64,000 bases of DNA, from NCBI GenBank assembly GCA_017623055.1, contig JAGAPX010000031.1, positions 1-64,000 of the forward strand. The letters are read 5' to 3'. This DNA comes from Phascolarctobacterium sp. (GTDB lineage Bacteria > Bacillota > Negativicutes > Acidaminococcales > Acidaminococcaceae). The position numbers were made by a program, and so were the translations under genes. The notes under the pieces were generated by a model. The model searched no databases. It saw only the letters and a program-made list of their open reading frames with translations, and was not told where the DNA came from. Shown here in pieces: positions 61,110 through 64,000 of the stretch. Position 1 is the first letter of the stretch, and each line of letters opens with the position of its first letter.

Positions 61110-62156
61110 ATGCTTTTAAAACCAAACGATTTACTTAAAAAACTTCATAGCGCAGAACCTTTACCCAATCTATTTATGCTTATGGGTAATGAAGCCTACT
61201 ACCGTAGCCAACTGCTGGCGGCGATTCCGGAATACGTTTTCGTAGGAGTGGATGTTGCTGATAGGGAAATCAAGGTTTTTGATAAAGACACTAATCTGAA
61301 TGAGTTTGAGGGCGTGATTAACAGCTATCCCTTTTTCTGTGGCAAGTCCTTGGTAATTTTACGTGACGATAAGCTGTGGGGCGGTAAGCAGGATAGCAAT
61401 GCCAAAAAGCAGCAGATGGAAAAGCTTTTGACAATACTTTCTGATATTCCGGAATACTGTACTGTAATTTTAAGTGCGACGGAGCTGAAGAAAACTACCA
61501 GATTATACAAAAACTTGGCGATTAAGGCAGCAGTGTGCGAATGTGAAAGCATTAAACCCAAAGACCTTGTGCCTTGGTTAAAGGAGCAAGCCCAAGAATT
61601 GGGTGGTTCCTTTGAGGGCGAAGCCATTGCCGTAATTATGGAATACCTTGCTGCTGTGGATAGCGTGCCTCTGCAGCTTTTAAGGCAGGAAATAGAAAAG
61701 CTTGCCATTTACGCAGGTGAGCGCAAGCATTGGACTAGGCAGGACGTTGAAGAAACCTTTGCCGCTTTGCCGGAGGTTGGCAATTTTGCGCTGAATAATG
61801 CCATAACCGCACGTAATATGCTCCAAGTTTTAGAACTTCTGGCAGATAAGCGTAAGCGTGGGGAAAATATTATGCCTGTTTGCGGTATGGTTATGAACAA
61901 TATTCGTACCTTGCTCAAGATTAAAGAGATGGCAAGCGAGGGTTATGGAGAATCCAGAATCATTGCGGAAAGTGGTATCAATCCTTACGTGGTGAAGAAG
62001 AACTTTCAAGCGTGCCGCAAATTTTCTTTGATGAGCCTACGTGTTGCTCTTGATGAGCTAGCGCAGATGAACATTGCCATTCGCCAAGGTGGCAGGCAGT
62101 ATGAGCGCTTAGAAGAAATTTTGGTTAAGCTTTTGACAACAAAAGACTTCCTATAA
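61110..62156 (+). CDS. holA: DNA polymerase III delta subunit
   Basis: 348 residues. LPNLFMLMGNEAYYRSQLLAAI, FCGKSLVILRDDKLW, CTVILSATELKKTTRLYK and DSVPLQLLRQEIEKLAIYAG, then FALNNAITARNMLQVLELLADKRKRGENIMPVCGMVMNNIRTLL, match the HolA pattern. It opens the sliding clamp as part of the clamp loader, working with the DnaE polymerase of this window. It follows comEC closely, the usual order in Firmicutes. Confidence 0.93.
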   Translation: MLLKPNDLLKKLHSAEPLPNLFMLMGNEAYYRSQLLAAIPEYVFVGVDVADREIKVFDKDTNLNEFEGVINSYPFFCGKSLVILRDDKLWGGKQDSNAKKQQMEKLLTILSDIPEYCTVILSATELKKTTRLYKNLAIKAAVCECESIKPKDLVPWLKEQAQELGGSFEGEAIAVIMEYLAAVDSVPLQLLRQEIEKLAIYAGERKHWTRQDVEETFAALPEVGNFALNNAITARNMLQVLELLADKRKRGENIMPVCGMVMNNIRTLLKIKEMASEGYGESRIIAESGINPYVVKKNFQACRKFSLMSLRVALDELAQMNIAIRQGGRQYERLEEILVKLLTTKDFL

Positions 62157-62162
62157 AAATGC

Positions 62163-62191
62163 TGGACAAAGCTTTAAAAAGCTTGTATAAT
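62163..62191 (+). promoter_or_regulatory. Promoter of the glutamine synthetase gene
   Basis: TGGACA (62163-62168) and TATAAT (62186-62191) are exactly 17 bases apart, just after holA. Confidence 0.78.
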
Positions 62192-62205
62192 AACCCTGTC
62201 AATGG

Positions 62206-62258
62206 AGACTTTTTCAATAAGGGGTAAGTGCCCCCATTTGGGAAAGTCTTTTTGTTTT
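62206..62258 (+). terminator. Leader hairpin with U-run before glnA (possible attenuator)
   Basis: AGACTTT (62206-62212) pairs with AAAGTCT (62243-62249), enclosing a GGGG/CCCC hairpin, and TTTTTGTTTT follows. A competing CCCC-ATTT-GGG hairpin (62232-62242) overlaps it. It lies in the leader, 50-100 bases before the start codon, so readthrough would be needed for expression. Confidence 0.55.
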
Positions 62259-62307
62259 ATGTGATGTTAGTTAATGAAAGGAGAGCAGATTTTTCTGCGC
62301 TACTACT

Positions 62308-64000
62308 ATGAACAAAAAGGATTTACTGTATTATATTAAGCCTGAACAACAAAATGAACAAGATTTGCATACTATTTTGGCAATGCACCCGGAGGTACAA
62401 TTTGTTTCCTTAATGGGTGTGGATTTTGCCGGTAATGATACTGACGAAAAAATTCCCATGAAAATTTTCTTGGAAGATACTGCTGACTTTTTGGAAGGCA
62501 GTGCTGCCCAAACTGACGGTTCTTCCGTAGTTTTGCCGGGTATTGCTACCTTGAACAACGCTCGTGTAGATTTGACCGTAGATAAATCTGTAAACTGGTA
62601 TGTGGACTACAACTACGAGCATTTTGACGCAGAAAGCGGTAAAATGGTTGGTACCCTGCGTATTCCCTGCTACCTTATTCATAACGACAACCACGTTTGC
62701 TCCCGTTCTATTTTGAAGGACACCCTTGACCACGTAGAAAAAGAACTGCTTGCCATGTTCAAGGAGTATCCTGTAATCGCAGGCTTGGAGCACGTAAACC
62801 TTGCTGATATTGAAAAGATTATCTTCACCTGCGCAACTGAACTGGAATTTTGGGTAAAATCTCCTGCGGAAGATGCTCCTGTTGAAGCATTGCACTCTTC
62901 CCAAATTATGCAAGAGCAATATTGGCAACGTACTCGTGGCAATGTACGTACTGCTTTGGAACAAACCATCCAAACCTTAGAGCTCTACGGCTTGGAACCG
63001 GAAATGGGTCACAAGGAATGTGGCGGTGTTAAAGGACAAATCGACGGTAGCGGTCATATGACCCACGTTATGGAACAACTGGAAGTGGACTGGAAGTTTA
63101 ATGTTGGCGTACAAACTGCGGATAACGAACTTTTGGCGCGCATTATTGTTAAAGAAGTGTTCCGCATGAACGGTCTGGAAGTTTCCTTCCAAGCTAAACC
63201 CATTCCCGGTGTAGCTGGTAATGGCGAGCACGTTCACGTAGGCATTGCTGCTAAAATGAAGAACGGTAAGATAATTAACTTGTTCTCTCCCAAAGATATG
63301 CATGAGGATTTCCTTTCTGCCATTGGCTACGGCAGTATGATGGGTCTCTTGAAAAACTACGAAGTAATCAACCCCTTCATTTCCTGCACCATTGACTCCT
63401 TCAATCGTCTGAAACCGGGCTTTGAAGCTCCTATCTGCGTTGTAACCTCCTTGGGTATGAGCCCCGATAACCCGTCCCGTAACAGAACTATTCTTGCAGG
63501 GTTGATTCGTGACCTTGATAATGACAAGGCTACCCGTATTGAAATGCGTTCTCCCAATCCGTACACCAATACCTACATTGCCATCGCTGCATTCTACTTG
63601 GCAATGCTGGACGGCATCAAGGCTTGCGTAACCTCCGGTAAAGATTTGAAAGCTTTGGAAGCAGAAATTTCCAAAGAAGCTGGCGTGGAAGGCTTCTATC
63701 TGGAAAAAGACCGTCAATACCGTACAGAAGAAGACGTTTTTGAAGACTTCACTGCGGAAGAACGCGACCACCTTTTTGGCAAACCGCCTGCTACCGTTTG
63801 GGAAAACATGTGCGCTTTTGAAGCTTATCCTGAAAAATTGGCAGTGCTTACCGGCAGCGGCATCTTGAAAAAAGAATACGCTGAATCCTTTAAGCAAGGT
63901 GCTCTCATCCGTTGGCAAACCGAGCTTCTGACCCGCATCATTCCCGAAAATTACCAAGTGGTTATTGATTGCAAACGTTTGCACAGCCAAGATTTCAGTA
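62308..64000 (+). CDS. glnA: Glutamine synthetase family protein, 3' partial
   Basis: The frame is open from the ATG at 62308 to the window end (more than 560 residues). Recognisable catalytic segments are FTCATELEFWV, GHKECGGVKGQIDG, PGVAGNGEHVHVGIAA, FNRLKPGFEAPICV and PSRNRTILAGLIRD, ending RIEMRSPNPYTNTYIAIAAFYLAMLDG, in the order of a glutamine synthetase catalytic domain. It is longer than standard GlnA and belongs to the long clostridial type. It would make glutamine from glutamate and ammonia. The Shine-Dalgarno (AAGGAG, 62278-62283) is 24 bases from the ATG, with a small hairpin (GCAGA-TTTT-TCTGC, 62285-62298) between them. Confidence 0.88.
   Translation, partial: MNKKDLLYYIKPEQQNEQDLHTILAMHPEVQFVSLMGVDFAGNDTDEKIPMKIFLEDTADFLEGSAAQTDGSSVVLPGIATLNNARVDLTVDKSVNWYVDYNYEHFDAESGKMVGTLRIPCYLIHNDNHVCSRSILKDTLDHVEKELLAMFKEYPVIAGLEHVNLADIEKIIFTCATELEFWVKSPAEDAPVEALHSSQIMQEQYWQRTRGNVRTALEQTIQTLELYGLEPEMGHKECGGVKGQIDGSGHMTHVMEQLEVDWKFNVGVQTADNELLARIIVKEVFRMNGLEVSFQAKPIPGVAGNGEHVHVGIAAKMKNGKIINLFSPKDMHEDFLSAIGYGSMMGLLKNYEVINPFISCTIDSFNRLKPGFEAPICVVTSLGMSPDNPSRNRTILAGLIRDLDNDKATRIEMRSPNPYTNTYIAIAAFYLAMLDGIKACVTSGKDLKALEAEISKEAGVEGFYLEKDRQYRTEEDVFEDFTAEERDHLFGKPPATVWENMCAFEAYPEKLAVLTGSGILKKEYAESFKQGALIRWQTELLTRIIPENYQVVIDCKRLHSQDFS

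Noticed and set aside
62192-62307. Glutamine-I riboswitch before glnA
   Set aside because: I do not see its conserved core; only a generic hairpin pair is visible.

Overview
The window looks like a chromosome segment of a diderm Firmicute of the class Negativicutes; a Phascolarctobacterium/Acidaminococcaceae-type gut anaerobe is my best guess. The core genes are Firmicute-like (rny, addAB, the nusA-rnpM-ylxQ-infB-rbfA-nrnA-truB-ribF-rpsO block, a LexA-box recA promoter), yet there is an O-antigen-ligase type surface polysaccharide locus, and energy genes are strictly anaerobic ([FeFe] hydrogenase, ferredoxin-fused EtfA). The taxon is inferred from content only; no rRNA gene is present.

Layout. 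1-5.4 kb (+): end of an AT-rich surface-polysaccharide locus (DegT-type aminotransferase, Wzx flippase, two glycosyltransferases, a wecB epimerase broken by an in-frame stop). 5.4-6.9 kb: a two-gene pair that reads as a Kiwa-like anti-phage system (KwaB then KwaA). 6.9-7.8 kb: non-coding debris with foldbacks and a decayed HTH gene, then an O-antigen ligase. 9.15-11.9 kb (-): an AbiEi/AbiEii toxin-antitoxin pair plus a protein with two PD-(D/E)XK-like nuclease signatures, the whole cassette bracketed by two almost identical terminators. 11.9-15.5 kb (-): [FeFe] hydrogenase and a flavoprotein partner. 15.7-25.7 kb (+): Na+/solute symporter, dnaE, etfB, ferredoxin-etfA, small protein, pyruvate kinase, unknown helical protein. 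25.9-32.3 kb: addB-addA and a small membrane protein. 32.3-36.1 kb: FMN riboswitch and ribD-ribE-ribBA-ribH. 36.3-40.6 kb: hslO, recA, recX, rny. 40.6-49.1 kb: rimP through rpsO. 49.1-51.2 kb: sialidase-fold protein and a tripartite-tricarboxylate-type binding lipoprotein. 51.2-54.1 kb: AT-rich island with four tandem repeats of stepwise poly-T length, then a nuclease-like gene and a nitrilase-fold gene. 54.3-64 kb: aminotransferase (-), leuS, comEA, comEC, holA and a glutamine synthetase cut by the window end.

How it fits together. Most of the window is housekeeping: replication and repair (dnaE, holA, addAB, recA/recX), RNA and translation (rny, nusA, infB, rbfA, truB, rpsO, leuS), flavin supply (rib genes, ribF), and anaerobic electron flow (hydrogenase, EtfAB, ferredoxin, pyruvate kinase). 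Set into it are three AT-rich accessory patches that each look like a candidate defence module: Kiwa-like, AbiE plus double nuclease, and the undescribed nuclease/nitrilase pair. The last is the strongest candidate for a new system.
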